The notes: generated from the letters alone by a model not told the origin. Shown: positions 1-11,158, numbered from the stretch's first letter. The stretch is DNA of 64,000 nucleotides from Bradyrhizobium sp. ORS 285 (GCF_900176205.1 NZ_LT859959.1:5105001-5169000); one strand, 5' to 3'. Made by a program: numbers and translations.

Positions 1-1
1 G

Positions 2-232
2 CCAGCCTCCTTTCTGATGTATGAGAGCGCCTCCGGCGAGCGCTTCACGGTGTATGCGACCAAGGTCGGGATCGAAGCGGCACAGATGCGCTACACGGCG
101 CAGGGCAATACCTCCGCGCTGTCCTGGGCGGAGCGCGGGGTCAGCTACGTCGTCAGCGGCGGCAGCGACCGGACACGTCTCACTCAGGTTGCACGCCTTG
201 TTTATGACCAGTCCGAACGTGCGGGCGGCTAG
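2..232 (+). CDS. anti-sigma factor, C-terminal fragment (5' truncated by window edge)
   Basis: An open frame runs in from the window start and ends at a TAG. It shows the last 76 or so residues of a protein. The visible part (LMYESASGERFTVYATK, then SALSWAERGVSYVVSGG, then LARLVYDQ-like ending) resembles the extracytoplasmic C-terminal domain of the membrane-anchored anti-sigma factors that sit next to ECF sigma genes in rhizobia. The zinc-binding N-terminal domain, the membrane segment and any adjacent sigma gene lie outside the window, so the identification rests only on the tail pattern. There is no internal start worth preferring, because the frame stays open to base 2. Confidence 0.6.
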   Translation, partial: PASFLMYESASGERFTVYATKVGIEAAQMRYTAQGNTSALSWAERGVSYVVSGGSDRTRLTQVARLVYDQSERAGG

Positions 233-905
233 CGGTCTGCCATCGCCGGGCTTCCGCTGACGCCGGCCTCTTCGGGATTTTCAGCATCATCAGAAGCATT
301 TGCAGCCGAGCTGGAAGCGATACCCCTGAGGGCGGGCCTCTTCTCATCTCATGGGCGGAGGACACGCTGAGGTCGACGCCGCAATTCCGTCACCGAAAAT
401 CTGGAATCAGGGCACGGACCCGTCTCAATATCGCTCCGAAACTTCACGAAAAAATGAGGAGTGTTCGATCCGCCGATCGACACGGAAGCGGCCTCGACTG
501 GGGTTTTGTACCGCGCTGGTCCCCCTTTCGAGGCCGCACTTCTTTCTCGTTCTCTTTGACGATGGCCAGCGCTTGCGTTGGCGCTCAGGTCCACGCACCG
601 CGTGAGTCCGATAGACCCGCGCTCCGGGTTGCCTATGTGCCATGCCCCTCACCGGATGGCTGCGCCACCCGACCTCTCCCGCAAAGCGCGGGGAGAGATT
701 GCACCGCGCGTGTTGAATGAGATTGCCCAATATCTTTGTTGGTTAAGGCCCACGGTGGACGTGACGCAGGGCATCACCGCGGGCGCGGTGCGCTCCCTCT
801 CCCCGTTCTTCACGGGGAGAGGGCTGGGGTGAGGGGCAGCCGCACGGGTGGTGCAATCCAACCTATCCCCGAAGGGCGCCAGAGGTTTTGCAGCCGGCAA
901 TCCTG
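233..905. other. 673-bp intergenic region without a convincing gene
   Basis: Both flanking genes end here (anti-sigma + strand, DnaJ-type - strand), so this is a convergent gap. Open frames in it are short, overlap on both strands and show no family pattern. The right half (about 640-845) holds an inverted pair of dispersed palindromic repeats, listed separately. I see nothing identifiable in 233-630. Confidence 0.6.
640..845. repeat. inverted pair of REP-like palindromic elements
   Basis: The left half reads GCCCCTCACC...CTCTCCCGC..GCGGGGAGAG. The right half, about 90 bp on, reads CCCTCTCCCCG..CGGGGAGAGGG...GGGGTGAGGGGC, which is the same unit in opposite orientation. Each half has its own hairpin (about 674-696 and 794-822), and the two outer GCCCCTCACC/GGTGAGGGGC arms pair with each other. 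Similar units recur at 31701-31862, 35993-36080 and 52920-52976, which makes this a dispersed family in this genome. It may also act as a bidirectional terminator between the convergent genes. Confidence 0.65.
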
Positions 906-1868
906 TTACGAAAGATTGCTGCGCGGATTGTAGGGATGCTTGTCGCGCCACTTGGTCATCAGCGCCTCCAGCTCGGCGTCGTTGCCGTCCGGCAGCACGA
1001 TCTTCGTCGTGACGAACAGATCGCCCGCGGAGCCGTCGCTCTTCGGCAGCCCCTTGCCCTTCAGCCGGAAGGTGCGGCCGCTGGACGTGTTCTTCGGGAT
1101 CGACAGCTCGACCGCGCTGCCGAGAGTCGGCGCGCGCACCTTGGCGCCGAGCACCGCCTCGTACAGCGTGATCGGCAGATCCAGCCTGACGTCGCTGCCC
1201 TCGACCTTGAAGAACGGATGCGGCGCGATCTGGATCGTGATCAGGAGATCGCCGGGCCGATGTCCCGGCGCGCTCTCGCCCTGCCCCTTCAGTCGGATCT
1301 GCTGACCCGCGGCGACGCCCGGCGGAACCTTGACGTTGAGTTCCTTGCCTGAGGGCAGGCGCACGCGCTTCTCGCCGCCCTTGACGGACTCCTCGAGCGA
1401 CACCGACATCGCGACCTTCAGGTCGAGATCGACGCCGACACCGCCGGTATCGAACTCGAACGGGCTGCCGCCGCCGCGCCCGCCACGGGCCGCGCCGCCG
1501 AACATGCTGTTGAGAATGTACTCGAAGCCGCCGCCTCCGCCGAAGCCGCCACCCGGCCCGCCGCCGCTGCGGAAGCTGTAATTCTCGAAGCCGCCGCCAG
1601 GGCCGGCCCGGCCGGCGCCGCCGCCAGGAAAGCCCTGGAAGCGCGGCTTGCCGTCGGCGTCGATCTCCCCGCGATCGAACTGCTTCCGCTTCTCCTCGTC
1701 GCCCAGGATCTCGTTGGCTGAATTGATCTCGGCAAACCTGGCCGATGCCTTCGGGTCATCCTTGTTGCTGTCGGGATGATGCTTCTTGGCGAGCTTGCGA
1801 TAGGCGCTCTTGATGGCCGCAGCGCTGGCGCTTCGCGGCACCCCCAAGACCTCATAGGGGTCGCGCAT
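906..1868 (-). CDS. DnaJ C-terminal domain protein (CbpA-type J-protein)
   Basis: A 320-residue cytoplasmic co-chaperone that would stimulate DnaK ATP hydrolysis. The J domain occupies residues 1-70 ([16 protein letters not shown]..., with the essential HPD at 31-33). A Gly/Phe-rich linker runs from about 75 to 150, and a DnaJ C-terminal substrate-binding domain follows ([36 protein letters not shown]). The CxxCxGxG zinc finger of true DnaJ is absent, so this is a class B/CbpA-like J-protein and not the main DnaJ. The ATG at 1868 starts directly at the J domain, which fixes the start. It is a single gene facing a short intergenic region. Confidence 0.9.
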   Translation of the reverse strand: MRDPYEVLGVPRSASAAAIKSAYRKLAKKHHPDSNKDDPKASARFAEINSANEILGDEEKRKQFDRGEIDADGKPRFQGFPGGGAGRAGPGGGFENYSFRSGGGPGGGFGGGGGFEYILNSMFGGAARGGRGGGSPFEFDTGGVGVDLDLKVAMSVSLEESVKGGEKRVRLPSGKELNVKVPPGVAAGQQIRLKGQGESAPGHRPGDLLITIQIAPHPFFKVEGSDVRLDLPITLYEAVLGAKVRAPTLGSAVELSIPKNTSSGRTFRLKGKGLPKSDGSAGDLFVTTKIVLPDGNDAELEALMTKWRDKHPYNPRSNLS

Positions 1869-1980
1869 CCGTCACGTCTCCTTACAGAAAGTCAGATACT
1901 AACCTATGGGCTCCCCGCCCGCTTTGCATTTCATCTGGGGAGTCCGTTGTATTTTTGCAACGGGTTCCGGTGCGATCCCG

Positions 1981-2490
1981 TTAGCTTTGCTGCCAGGGTT
2001 TGAGCGTCTGGATGTCCCAGCGTCCCCGCTCGATCCGGCAGGCCGAGCCCTGCAGCCACCGCTCGGTCTTGCCGTTGACATAGCTCGCCAGGAAATCCCG
2101 GCAAGTGCGGCCGTTGTCGGCCGTGTAGGATTTGGCGATCGGCGTCACCGAGCCGCGGGCGCCGGTCTGCGGATTCTGCCAGGGCTGGCTGGAATCCTTG
2201 GTGCCCTTGGTCAGCACGTCCGATGCGGCGTTGCGGGCGAAAGCGAGATCGGCCTCGGTCGGCTCGCGTTCGGGCGGCGGGCTGATCGTGCCGGTGATCT
2301 CCGCATCCTCCATCTTGGCGAATGCCGTCTCGGGACGCGACAGGCTGCAGCCGCCGCCGGACAGGCCGATTAGAATGAGTGTCAAAGCGGTGCCGGCATG
2401 ACCGATCGCGGATAGGCCAAGCCGGACCGATGCCCTATATAGGACCGGACCAGACTCGACTTGCACGCGCTTGGCCGCGGGTGAACGCAA
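1981..2490 (-). CDS. RT0821/Lpp0805-type surface lipoprotein
   Basis: A predicted secreted or outer-membrane protein of up to 169 residues. It resembles the rickettsial 17-kDa/RT0821 surface antigen group: after a hydrophobic segment and a Cys (about residue 48, LSGGGC), the conserved part reads [17 protein letters not shown]...TCRDFLASY. The lipobox is imperfect (Gly at -3), so lipidation is uncertain. The start is unclear. The longest form begins at a TTG at 2490, only 20 bp from the divergent pdxH ATG, and no ATG precedes the signal region. A GTG at about 2466 is an alternative. Function unknown. Confidence 0.7.
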   Translation of the reverse strand: MRSPAAKRVQVESGPVLYRASVRLGLSAIGHAGTALTLILIGLSGGGCSLSRPETAFAKMEDAEITGTISPPPEREPTEADLAFARNAASDVLTKGTKDSSQPWQNPQTGARGSVTPIAKSYTADNGRTCRDFLASYVNGKTERWLQGSACRIERGRWDIQTLKPWQQS

Positions 2491-2510
2491 AACTCGGACT
2501 CCCCAAAGAC

Positions 2511-3161
2511 ATGACCGACCCCACGAGCATCAAACACCAGACAACCTTAACATCCGGTACATCGGCCGATTTTACCCAGGCCGGCGAGCCGTTTGCGCTG
2601 TTTGCGGAGTGGTTCGCGGAGGCCACCAAGAGCGAGCCGAACGATCCGAATGCGATGGCGCTGTCGACGGTCGATGCTGAGGGGCTGCCGGACGTGCGCA
2701 TGGTGCTGATGAAGGGCTATGACGCTGATGGCTTCGTGTTCTACAGCCACAAGGCCAGCCAGAAGGGCCAGGAGCTCGCCGCCAATCCGAAGGCTGCGCT
2801 GCTGTTTCATTGGAAGTCGCTGCGCCGGCAGGTGCGCATCCGCGGCCTGGTGACGCCGGTGACCGACGCGGAGGCCGACGCCTATTTCGCGAGCCGGCCG
2901 AAACAGGCGCAGCTTGGCGCGTGGGCCAGCAAGCAGTCGCAGCCGCTGGAGAGCCGCTTCGCCTTCGAGCAGGCGATCGCCAAGGTCGCCGCGCAATACA
3001 TCATCGGCGAGGTGCCGCGGCCGCCGGGATGGAGCGGCTGGCGCATCACGCCTGTTCGCATGGAGTTCTGGCACGACCGGCCATTCCGTCTGCACGACCG
3101 CATCGAATTCCGCCGCGACGCCGCCGGCCAGCCATGGGCGAAGGTGAGGATGTATCCGTAA
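2511..3161 (+). CDS. pdxH: pyridoxamine 5'-phosphate oxidase
   Basis: An FMN-dependent cytoplasmic oxidase that converts pyridoxamine or pyridoxine 5'-phosphate to pyridoxal 5'-phosphate, the last step of vitamin B6 synthesis and salvage. The 216 residues carry the family pattern: [20 protein letters not shown] (FMN site), [25 protein letters not shown], and a C-terminal [13 protein letters not shown]...WAKVRMYP ending with the substrate-binding Arg. The frame is open further upstream, but the ATG at 2511 gives the usual family length, while the upstream extension (GTG/ATG from 2379) would run into the divergent lipoprotein. It shares a short divergent region with that gene. Confidence 0.93.
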   Translation: MTDPTSIKHQTTLTSGTSADFTQAGEPFALFAEWFAEATKSEPNDPNAMALSTVDAEGLPDVRMVLMKGYDADGFVFYSHKASQKGQELAANPKAALLFHWKSLRRQVRIRGLVTPVTDAEADAYFASRPKQAQLGAWASKQSQPLESRFAFEQAIAKVAAQYIIGEVPRPPGWSGWRITPVRMEFWHDRPFRLHDRIEFRRDAAGQPWAKVRMYP

Positions 3162-3293
3162 GCACGGGACAGCACGACGCCTCGTCAGGCCAACGTCAAA
3201 CGCGTCGTTCGACATCGATGCGCAGGATTAGCGCAGCGAACACGCAACCATTGTGGTAAGTTGATCCCTCAGGGATCGTGAGAGACCCAGCCC

Positions 3294-4046
3294 ATGCCGA
3301 CCTCTTCCAACCAGCCGCGGCGCACGATGCTGCTGACCGGCGCCAGCCGCGGCATCGGCCACGCGACGGTGATCCGCTTCTCGTCCGCGGGCTGGCGCGT
3401 GCTGACCTGTTCGCGGCATCCGTTTCCGGAGGAATGCCCGTGGGGAGCCGGTCCCGAGGACCACGTCCAGGTCGACCTCGCCGATCCGCAGGATACGCTG
3501 CGCGCGATCGCCGAAATCAAGCAGCGCATCGACGGCGGCGAACTGCATGCGCTGGTCAACAACGCCGCGATCTCGCCGAAGGGATCCGGCGGTGCGCGGC
3601 TCGGCACCGTCGACACCGATCTCGACACCTGGAATCACGTCTTCCGCGTCAACTTCTTCGCGCCGATCATGATGGCGCGCGGCCTGATCAACGAGCTCAA
3701 GGCGGCCAAGGGTTCGGTGGTCAACGTCACCTCGATCGCCGGCTCGCGCGTGCATCCCTTCGCCGGCGCCGCCTACGCGACGTCCAAGGCGGCGCTCGCG
3801 GCGTTGACCCGCGAGATGGCTTCGGATTTCGGCCGTGTCGGCGTGCGCGTCAACTCGATCGCGCCGGGCGAGATCGATACCTCGATCCTGTCGCCCGGCA
3901 CCGAGAAGATCGTGCAGGAGCAGATCCCGATGCAGCGGCTCGGCACACCCGACGAGGTCGCCAAGATCATCTACGTGCTGTGCACCGAGACCAGCTCCTA
4001 CGTGAACGGCGCCGAGATCCACATCAACGGCGGCCAGCACGTCTGA
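3294..4046 (+). CDS. SDR family NAD(P)-dependent oxidoreductase
   Basis: A classical short-chain dehydrogenase/reductase of 250 residues. It has the nucleotide-binding TGASRGIG at 15-22, NNAA at 89-92, and catalytic Ser147, Tyr161 and Lys165 (YATSK). The C-terminal region has IAPGEIDTSIL and a YVNGAEIHINGG ending, as in FabG-like enzymes. The substrate cannot be read from the sequence. The gene stands alone after pdxH (132-bp gap) and ends in a convergent region with a strong hairpin. Confidence 0.9.
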   Translation: MPTSSNQPRRTMLLTGASRGIGHATVIRFSSAGWRVLTCSRHPFPEECPWGAGPEDHVQVDLADPQDTLRAIAEIKQRIDGGELHALVNNAAISPKGSGGARLGTVDTDLDTWNHVFRVNFFAPIMMARGLINELKAAKGSVVNVTSIAGSRVHPFAGAAYATSKAALAALTREMASDFGRVGVRVNSIAPGEIDTSILSPGTEKIVQEQIPMQRLGTPDEVAKIIYVLCTETSSYVNGAEIHINGGQHV

Positions 4047-4188
4047 CACGATTGGCAGGGAGCCTGACGACCGATCCCGTTGTGGTTCACAGCGGCTTGC
4101 AGTCGTCGATCAGTCCCGGATGGACGGACGAAGGCCAAATTAACGCCACTTGAGAAGAATGCCCTCCCCGAGGGGCGTCGCAAACGAA

Positions 4189-4214
4189 GAGCGCCCCGTC
4201 GAGGGGGCGCTGCG
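4189..4214. terminator. GC-rich hairpin between convergent genes
   Basis: The stem AGCGCCCC/GGGGGCGCT with a short loop lies between the stop of the SDR gene and the stop of the small zinc-binding protein gene. No long T run follows, so it is a possible bidirectional hairpin terminator and not a textbook one. Confidence 0.4.
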
Positions 4215-4289
4215 CTGCACTTGCATTCGGGGTTTCGGATCGTGCGCCCGGCAGGACTTACCGAACATGCGGCAAGTCGAACGTTCCGT

Positions 4290-4526
4290 TCAGCCTTCAC
4301 ATACCAAGCCACGCAGTATCTGCGCGGCGCGCCAGCGCAGACGATCGGTCTCGACGTTCAGCGCGCTGGAGCAATCGTCCTCGCGCTCGTCCTCCTCCAG
4401 CTCTGCGCCGCAGTAGCTGCAGGTCCGCGGCGACAGCGCATGGGCCACGACGATGCCGGCGCGGCCGCGCTGATAGCTGGCGAGCTCGACCACGTTGTTC
4501 GATGCCGTTATGCGTTTCTCAACCAT
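4290..4526 (-). CDS. small CxxC-containing hypothetical protein
   Basis: A 78-residue predicted cytoplasmic protein. The central CSYCGAELEEDEREDDC looks like a small zinc-binding or redox motif. The N-terminus (MVEKRITASNNVVELASYQRG) and the rest resemble short conserved hypothetical proteins I associate with Bradyrhizobium. The start at the ATG at 4526 is chosen because residues upstream of it look like non-coding low-complexity translation. No function can be given. The neighbours (SDR, CorA) offer no clear link. Confidence 0.5.
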   Translation of the reverse strand: MVEKRITASNNVVELASYQRGRAGIVVAHALSPRTCSYCGAELEEDEREDDCSSALNVETDRLRWRAAQILRGLVCEG

Positions 4527-4943
4527 TGCCGCCTCTTCGCCCCGGGTGCGATCAACGCCCCCTCCAGCTTCGCCTTGCATGCCAAGCGCCGAAGCGCTCG
4601 TCGTCGGTCATGCCTACGTGCTGACTTATCGCAGAGAAGTTTCGATCAAACGTTCAGTGTTCCCGTCAAATTTTACCTGAGGAATTGAGGCGCCTTTGCA
4701 GCGGCGTTGCGGCGGACCTAACAACTATTTGCCGGCATGTTTTGCCGCGTGCCGTTTGTGTCGGCTGAAGTGCATAGCGCTATACCAGCGACCGGGATTT
4801 CGATGAGCGAACATGCCCTGAGCTGCTAATAACACCGTGCCCATGAGGCCACCACAAGCGTGTGGCGCGGGGCTCCGAGCACTCGATCTTGCAGACGAGA
4901 GACGTCGATCAGGCTCGCCAGGAAATCGGCGATGGCCACTGTA
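4527..4943. other. 417-bp gap between small CxxC gene and corA
   Basis: Open frames here are short and without family signal. It lies upstream of the small CxxC gene (minus strand) and downstream of corA (minus strand), so it should contain the promoter of the former. I see no clear -35/-10 pair or hairpin. Confidence 0.5.
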
Positions 4944-5921
4944 TTACAGCCACTTCTTCAGCTTGAAGATGTAGTACGGCACGATCGCGCAGATCAGCAT
5001 CAACACCAGCGCCATCGGATAGCCGTGCGCCCATTCGAGCTCCGGCATCATCTTGAAGTTCATGCCGTAGATCGATGCGATCAAGGTCGGCGGCATCAGC
5101 ACCACCGCCATCACCGAGAACAACTTGATGATGTTGTTCTGCTCGAGATTGACGACGCCGAGCATCGCGTCGAGCACGAAGGTGATCTTGCCGGCGAGAT
5201 AGGACGCGTGGTCCGTCAGCGAAGCGACGTCGCGCTGCATGGTCTTGAGCTGCTCGCGCATGTCCTTCGACCACTTCACGCCTTCGACCACAGCCGAGAG
5301 GAAGGTGACGAGGCGGCCGATCGAGACGAGGCTTTCCCGCACCTTCGAGGTCAGGTCTCCCTTGCGGCCGATCGCGATCAGGATCTGCGAATATTGCTTG
5401 GCGTGGCCGTGCCGCTCGTTGTTGGGCTCGAAGATCTCGTGGCTGACCTGATCGATGTCGGCGCCGACCCGTTCGAGAATGTCGGCACAGCGATCAATCA
5501 CAGCGTCGAGCAGCTCCATCAGCACCATCTCGCCGGTGATGCCGGGCGCACAGTTGCGGGCGAGCTTGGCCTCCACCACCGCGAACGGCCGCGGCTGATC
5601 GTAGCGCACCGTCACCAGGCGGTGGCCGGAGAGGATGAAGGTCACGGCCGTGGTCCTGGGCATGTCGGTGTCGGAATGACACATCAGGGTCGCAGTCATG
5701 TAGCGGGCGCCGTTCTCGATGTAGAGCCGGCTGGAGATCTCGATCTCCTGCATGTCCTCGCGCGTCGGCACCGCAATCCCGGCCAATTGCTCGACCGCCC
5801 GATCCTCGGCGCTGCTCGGGTTCACAAGGTCGACCCAGACCGCATTGTCCGGCAGGGCTGCGGGATCGGTGACGGCCGCCTTCTTGAGCGAGGACTCCGA
5901 CGGGACGAACACCGAGAACAT
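4944..5921 (-). CDS. CorA-type magnesium/divalent cation transporter
   Basis: A 325-residue inner-membrane CorA-family channel for Mg2+ or related cations. A long cytoplasmic, largely helical region is followed by two C-terminal transmembrane segments. The signature Gly-Met-Asn lies at 286-288 (YGMNF), at the end of the first segment, followed by an MPELEW-type periplasmic loop and a short basic C-terminus (KLKKWL), all as expected. Length and motif are normal. The gene is alone and divergent from the L,D-transpeptidase gene across 332 bp. Confidence 0.92.
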   Translation of the reverse strand: MFSVFVPSESSLKKAAVTDPAALPDNAVWVDLVNPSSAEDRAVEQLAGIAVPTREDMQEIEISSRLYIENGARYMTATLMCHSDTDMPRTTAVTFILSGHRLVTVRYDQPRPFAVVEAKLARNCAPGITGEMVLMELLDAVIDRCADILERVGADIDQVSHEIFEPNNERHGHAKQYSQILIAIGRKGDLTSKVRESLVSIGRLVTFLSAVVEGVKWSKDMREQLKTMQRDVASLTDHASYLAGKITFVLDAMLGVVNLEQNNIIKLFSVMAVVLMPPTLIASIYGMNFKMMPELEWAHGYPMALVLMLICAIVPYYIFKLKKWL

Positions 5922-6253
5922 AGAGAAACTCCGAATCGCGAGACGTGGTTTTCGGCGGATTTACCGGCGGGGTGCTGCCGCCTTGTGACGCAGCTTGCCG
6001 GCAGGGTCCATCGGCTTTTTGCGATCGCGCGGCAGCACGCATAGAACGGTGCGACCGTGCCATTCGGAGCACAGCTGTGGATGGTCCGCCGGATTCTTGC
6101 GACAAAAAAGCAACAATCACGGCGCTGCAGCGTGACTTGTGCGTGTATCGGCTGGAATCGAGATCGATTCTGACGATAATGGGACATCTGGAATCGCGAT
6201 GCAGTGGTGCGGCCGCGGCATTGCAACGTCAGCTATCAATTGGAAGTGGTGAG
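5922..6253. other. 332-bp divergent intergenic region (corA / L,D-transpeptidase)
   Basis: It must hold promoters for both divergent genes. Some A-rich stretches are present (near 6104-6120), but I cannot assign promoter elements with confidence. No gene is seen. Confidence 0.5.
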
Positions 6254-6934
6254 ATGTCGCTGAAGGTGAAACTCGGACTCCTGGCCGCCGGCCTGATGTT
6301 GTCGGGCTGCATGCAGGCCACGACCTATGAGGCGACCAACACCCAGGCTTTCAAGCCGAAGGACAAGGAACTTCTCGCGAAGATCCGCTATACCAACACC
6401 CCGGTGGCCGAGCCGTATCGCCGCGCGATCGTCGACTATCACCGCAAGGAAGCTCCGGGATCCATCGTCGTCGATTCCGACGCCCATTACCTCTATTATG
6501 TGCTCGATGGCGGCAAAGCGATCCGCTACGGCATCACCGTCGGCGAAGAGGCCATGGCCTGGTCGGGCATCGCCAAGGTCGGCGCCATGACCGAGTGGCC
6601 GGCTTGGCATCCGACCAAGAGCGAGATCGAGCGCCTGGGCGTGCCGACCTTCGTGGCTGCAGGCCCGGATAATCCGATGGGCTCGCGCGCGATGTACCTC
6701 TATGCCAACGGCAAGGACACGCTGTTCCGCATCCACGGCACCAACCAGCCGGAATATATCGGCGCCTCGATTTCCTCGGGCTGCATCCGCCTGACCAACG
6801 AGGACGCGATCGATCTCTACAACCGGGTCAAGGTCGGCACCATCGTCGTCGTGTTGGATCCGAAGAAGGGCGATTCGCCCTACAAGCCGCAGATGGCCCT
6901 CCAGGGCGGCGGCACCTACGCAGCGATGCAGTAG
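6254..6934 (+). CDS. L,D-transpeptidase lipoprotein (YkuD/ErfK family)
   Basis: A 226-residue envelope enzyme expected to form or remodel 3-3 peptidoglycan cross-links or to anchor proteins to peptidoglycan. The signal peptide ends in a good lipobox (LMLSGC, Cys19). The catalytic domain shows HGTN (161-164) and SSGCIRLTNED with catalytic Cys177. The start is the ATG at 6254, preceded by a GGAAGTGG-type ribosome site. The open frame extends upstream but would bury the signal peptide. A rho-independent terminator follows about 55 bp after the stop. Confidence 0.92.
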   Translation: MSLKVKLGLLAAGLMLSGCMQATTYEATNTQAFKPKDKELLAKIRYTNTPVAEPYRRAIVDYHRKEAPGSIVVDSDAHYLYYVLDGGKAIRYGITVGEEAMAWSGIAKVGAMTEWPAWHPTKSEIERLGVPTFVAAGPDNPMGSRAMYLYANGKDTLFRIHGTNQPEYIGASISSGCIRLTNEDAIDLYNRVKVGTIVVVLDPKKGDSPYKPQMALQGGGTYAAMQ

Positions 6935-6989
6935 GCTTCGCCCGCGCGCACGAGATCAAAAGCCGAGAAACGCGTTTAGCATCCTTTTC

Positions 6990-7018
6990 AAAGGCGCCGG
7001 TCATCCGGCGCCTTTTTG
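6990..7018. terminator. rho-independent terminator, probably bidirectional
   Basis: The stem AAAGGCGCCGG/CCGGCGCCTTT with a TCAT loop is followed by TTTTTGG on the plus strand. It lies between the stops of the convergent L,D-transpeptidase and extensin-like genes, and the A-rich left side could serve the minus strand. Confidence 0.85.
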
Positions 7019-7096
7019 GTTTGCAGCTTTGCCGAAAGCGCCCGCCGTTCGCCCGTCGAGCGATCTCGCGGGCGATCGAGGAGCCGAACTGCACGC

Positions 7097-8242
7097 TCAG
7101 GATCGGCTCTTGTGCTTCTTCTTGCTGGCCTTGGGATGCACCGGTGGCGGTGCAGGTGCAGGCGCTGCAGGTTCGCTGTCATCAGCTTCGGCTGCGTCGC
7201 TGGGGGCCGGCTCGGAATTCGGCTTCTCTGCCTCCGCCGCACCCGATGAGCCGGTTCGGGCCGCGGCCTTACCGCCCTTCCCTGCCTCATCGGCCTCCGC
7301 CGTCTCCCGTGGCGGCGCATCGTCGGGCCGCACCGCCGGCATCAGCGGCGCGACCTTCGGCAGGGGATCGAGCACGTCCCATTGGCAGATGCGGTAGTTG
7401 CTGCGGCGCTCGGCGAGATCGAGGTGGATGTGATCCTCGTGATACCAGTCGGAATCCGGGCCCAGCACGGTCGTGAAATACGTGCACACCGAATGAAGCA
7501 CCGTCTCGCGCAGGTCGCGCGGCTGCGTTCGATCCGTCAGCTCGATCATGCGGCCGTCCGCGAGCTTGAAGCCGCGCACGTCGAGCGCATTGGCGCGGCC
7601 GTGCTCCGACATCTGCGCGCCCGCGATGTTGTTGCGGCCGCGGCATTGGTACGAATCATAATTGTCGAGCGCAGCAATCGGGCTGCCCAGCCTGGCGGCG
7701 AGCGGGACCAGATCGCTGCGGACCCAATTCGCCACGGCAGTGGCCATCGTGCAGCGCATGGTCGCGGCCGGCGTCAGCGCCACGCGCCGCTTGTCCGGCA
7801 GCACCACCGCCTCCAGCCGCACCAGGTCGTCGCCACCGCAGGCGCCGGGACCCTTGATCGGCGGGATGGACGGCGCGATCGCGATCTCCTCGGTCAGAGC
7901 TTGCCGGCAAGCGGAAAGCTGCGGCGCAGGCGGGGCCTTCGCCTCGCGATTGGCCTCGCTTGGCTGCTTGCCAGGCTCCCCGGTCTCCTTGTCAGAATTG
8001 GCCGGTCTGCCGGCACCGTCAGCCGAATCAGCCGGCGGATTGGCCTTGGCGCCGGTCCGCGGCGGCGCCGTGTCCGGCCGCGGCTGCGGCATCGGGACAG
8101 CGGCCACCGGATGATCGCGCCGCGCGGCCGATTCGAAGCCGGCGTGCGTATGGGGCTGGCCGCCGTCCCGGGAGCGTGCCGCAGCCGGCGGGGCAGCCAT
8201 GAGCCAGCTCAATGCAATGGTCACGGCGGCCACGCTAACCAT
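7097..8242 (-). CDS. extensin-like protein with LAS-type metallopeptidase signature
   Basis: A 381-residue predicted exported protein. A signal peptide (MVSVAAVTIALSWLMAAPPAAA) leads into a Pro/Ala-rich low-complexity region. The extensin-like C-terminal domain follows, with conserved Cys (ACGG, MRCTMA, YQCRGRNN, RICQWD). The C-terminus is again Ala/Pro/Lys-rich. Within the domain, SEHGRANALD gives HxxxxxxD and WYHEDHIHLD gives HxH, the metal-ligand pattern of LAS/VanY-type D,D-peptidases. A role in peptidoglycan is therefore plausible but inferred. The ATG at 8242 is chosen because longer forms overlap the divergent ligase gene and lack a signal peptide. Confidence 0.8.
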   Translation of the reverse strand: MVSVAAVTIALSWLMAAPPAAARSRDGGQPHTHAGFESAARRDHPVAAVPMPQPRPDTAPPRTGAKANPPADSADGAGRPANSDKETGEPGKQPSEANREAKAPPAPQLSACRQALTEEIAIAPSIPPIKGPGACGGDDLVRLEAVVLPDKRRVALTPAATMRCTMATAVANWVRSDLVPLAARLGSPIAALDNYDSYQCRGRNNIAGAQMSEHGRANALDVRGFKLADGRMIELTDRTQPRDLRETVLHSVCTYFTTVLGPDSDWYHEDHIHLDLAERRSNYRICQWDVLDPLPKVAPLMPAVRPDDAPPRETAEADEAGKGGKAAARTGSSGAAEAEKPNSEPAPSDAAEADDSEPAAPAPAPPPVHPKASKKKHKSRS

Positions 8243-8368
8243 CGCGCCGGGCGCGACGGTATGGCTGCCACAAGGCCATTTGCGCGCGCTGCGGCGCGCG
8301 CTAAAATTCCCGCAACCGACCAAAAGACCCTCGCTGCCTAAAGCGAACACCACCGGAGGAACGACCTG

Positions 8369-9997
<1,629 letters not shown>

Positions 9998-10021
9998 CAG
10001 GTATTGCAGGACTCGGATCCG

Positions 10022-10053
10022 AACGGCCCCTCCAGAGATGGCGGGGCCGTTTT
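10022..10053 (+). terminator. rho-independent terminator of the acyl-CoA ligase gene
   Basis: The stem AACGGCCCC/GGGGCCGTT is followed by TTTC, 25 bp after the ligase stop codon. Confidence 0.8.
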
Positions 10054-10229
10054 CGGTCTCGATCCTCCCCGCGCCGCGATCAGGCCGCGCGCCCCGCCTT
10101 TGAGATGTATCGTCCCGTTCATGAACCCTGAGGATGCCGGCAAAGGCCTTGAATTTGCATCTTCGCCATGGTCTCTCAGACGGCGACGGCCATCGCCCGT
10201 GATGGTCCAACCCGGCAGTTCCTGACACG

Positions 10230-11090
10230 ATGGCCCGCAGGTTTCACGCCCCCTATCTGTCGGAGCCGACCTCGAGCCTCGCGACATGGACCCGCAACCT
10301 CGCGGTCTTCTCCGTCGTCGCCGTGCTGGTCTCGATCCTGATCCTGCGCTTCGACTTCCTGGAGATGAAGCCGGCGCTGGCAACGTTCTTCGGCGCCCTG
10401 GGCCTGGCTATGCTGTCGATCCTGCTCGGGCTCGCCGCCTTCGTGGCGATCTGGCGCAATGGCAGCCGCGGCATGAGCCGGGTGCTGCTCGCCTTCATGA
10501 TCGATGCCGTGGTGCTGGCCTACCCGGCCTATCTGGCGCTCCAATACCGCAAGCTGCCGAAGATCTACGACATCACCACCGATCCGATCGATCCGCCACG
10601 CTTCGAGGCACTGGCCGCGTTGCGCAACGGCGACGGCACCAATACCGCGGTCTATGCCGGGCTCTATTCGGCCGAACAGCAGCAGAAATTCTATCCGGAT
10701 ATCGAGCCGGTGCAGATCGAGCTGCCGCCGGATCGCGCCTATGCGATCGCGCTGAAGCTGGTCAACCGGCGCAAATGGTTCGTGGTCGACGAGCGCGCGC
10801 CGCAGCCGCCGCGCCGGGTCGGCCGCATCGAGGCCGTTGCCCGCACGCCGATCATGGGCTTCCGCGAGGACATCTCGATCCGCATCCAGCCCGACGGCGA
10901 GGATTCCCGCATCGATGTTCGCTCCGCCTCGCGCTATTTCGATTCCGATCTCGGCAGCAATGCCGCGCGGGTGACCAAGCTGATCGAGGATCTCTCGAAC
11001 GCCGGCGAGGCCGAGGCGCAGAAGCCGGTGAAGAAGATCACGCCGCCGCCGGTGGCGGCGAAGGGCAATGCGAAGACAGTGAAAAAGTGA
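10230..11090 (+). CDS. DUF1499 membrane protein
   Basis: A 286-residue protein. Three hydrophobic segments lie in the first 105 residues (about 24-44, 50-75 and 83-104). A soluble DUF1499 domain follows (YPDIEPVQIELPPDRAYAIALKLV...GRIEAVARTPIMGFREDISIRI...DVRSASRYFDSDLGSNAARV). The tail is Pro/Lys-rich. The function of DUF1499 is not known to me. The start ATG at 10230 matches the first membrane segment. The downstream gene is convergent. Confidence 0.85.
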   Translation: MARRFHAPYLSEPTSSLATWTRNLAVFSVVAVLVSILILRFDFLEMKPALATFFGALGLAMLSILLGLAAFVAIWRNGSRGMSRVLLAFMIDAVVLAYPAYLALQYRKLPKIYDITTDPIDPPRFEALAALRNGDGTNTAVYAGLYSAEQQQKFYPDIEPVQIELPPDRAYAIALKLVNRRKWFVVDERAPQPPRRVGRIEAVARTPIMGFREDISIRIQPDGEDSRIDVRSASRYFDSDLGSNAARVTKLIEDLSNAGEAEAQKPVKKITPPPVAAKGNAKTVKK

Positions 11091-11158
11091 AGGGGCGAAT
11101 GGGCAATAGCGAATAGGACGACGTTTTCCGATCGCCTCTCTTCCCTCTCTGCCCTTCC

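Noticed and set aside
11091..11158. Gap between DUF1499 and MBL genes as a terminator
   Set aside because: Contains GCGAAT/ATAGCGAATA repeats but no stable hairpin with a T run.
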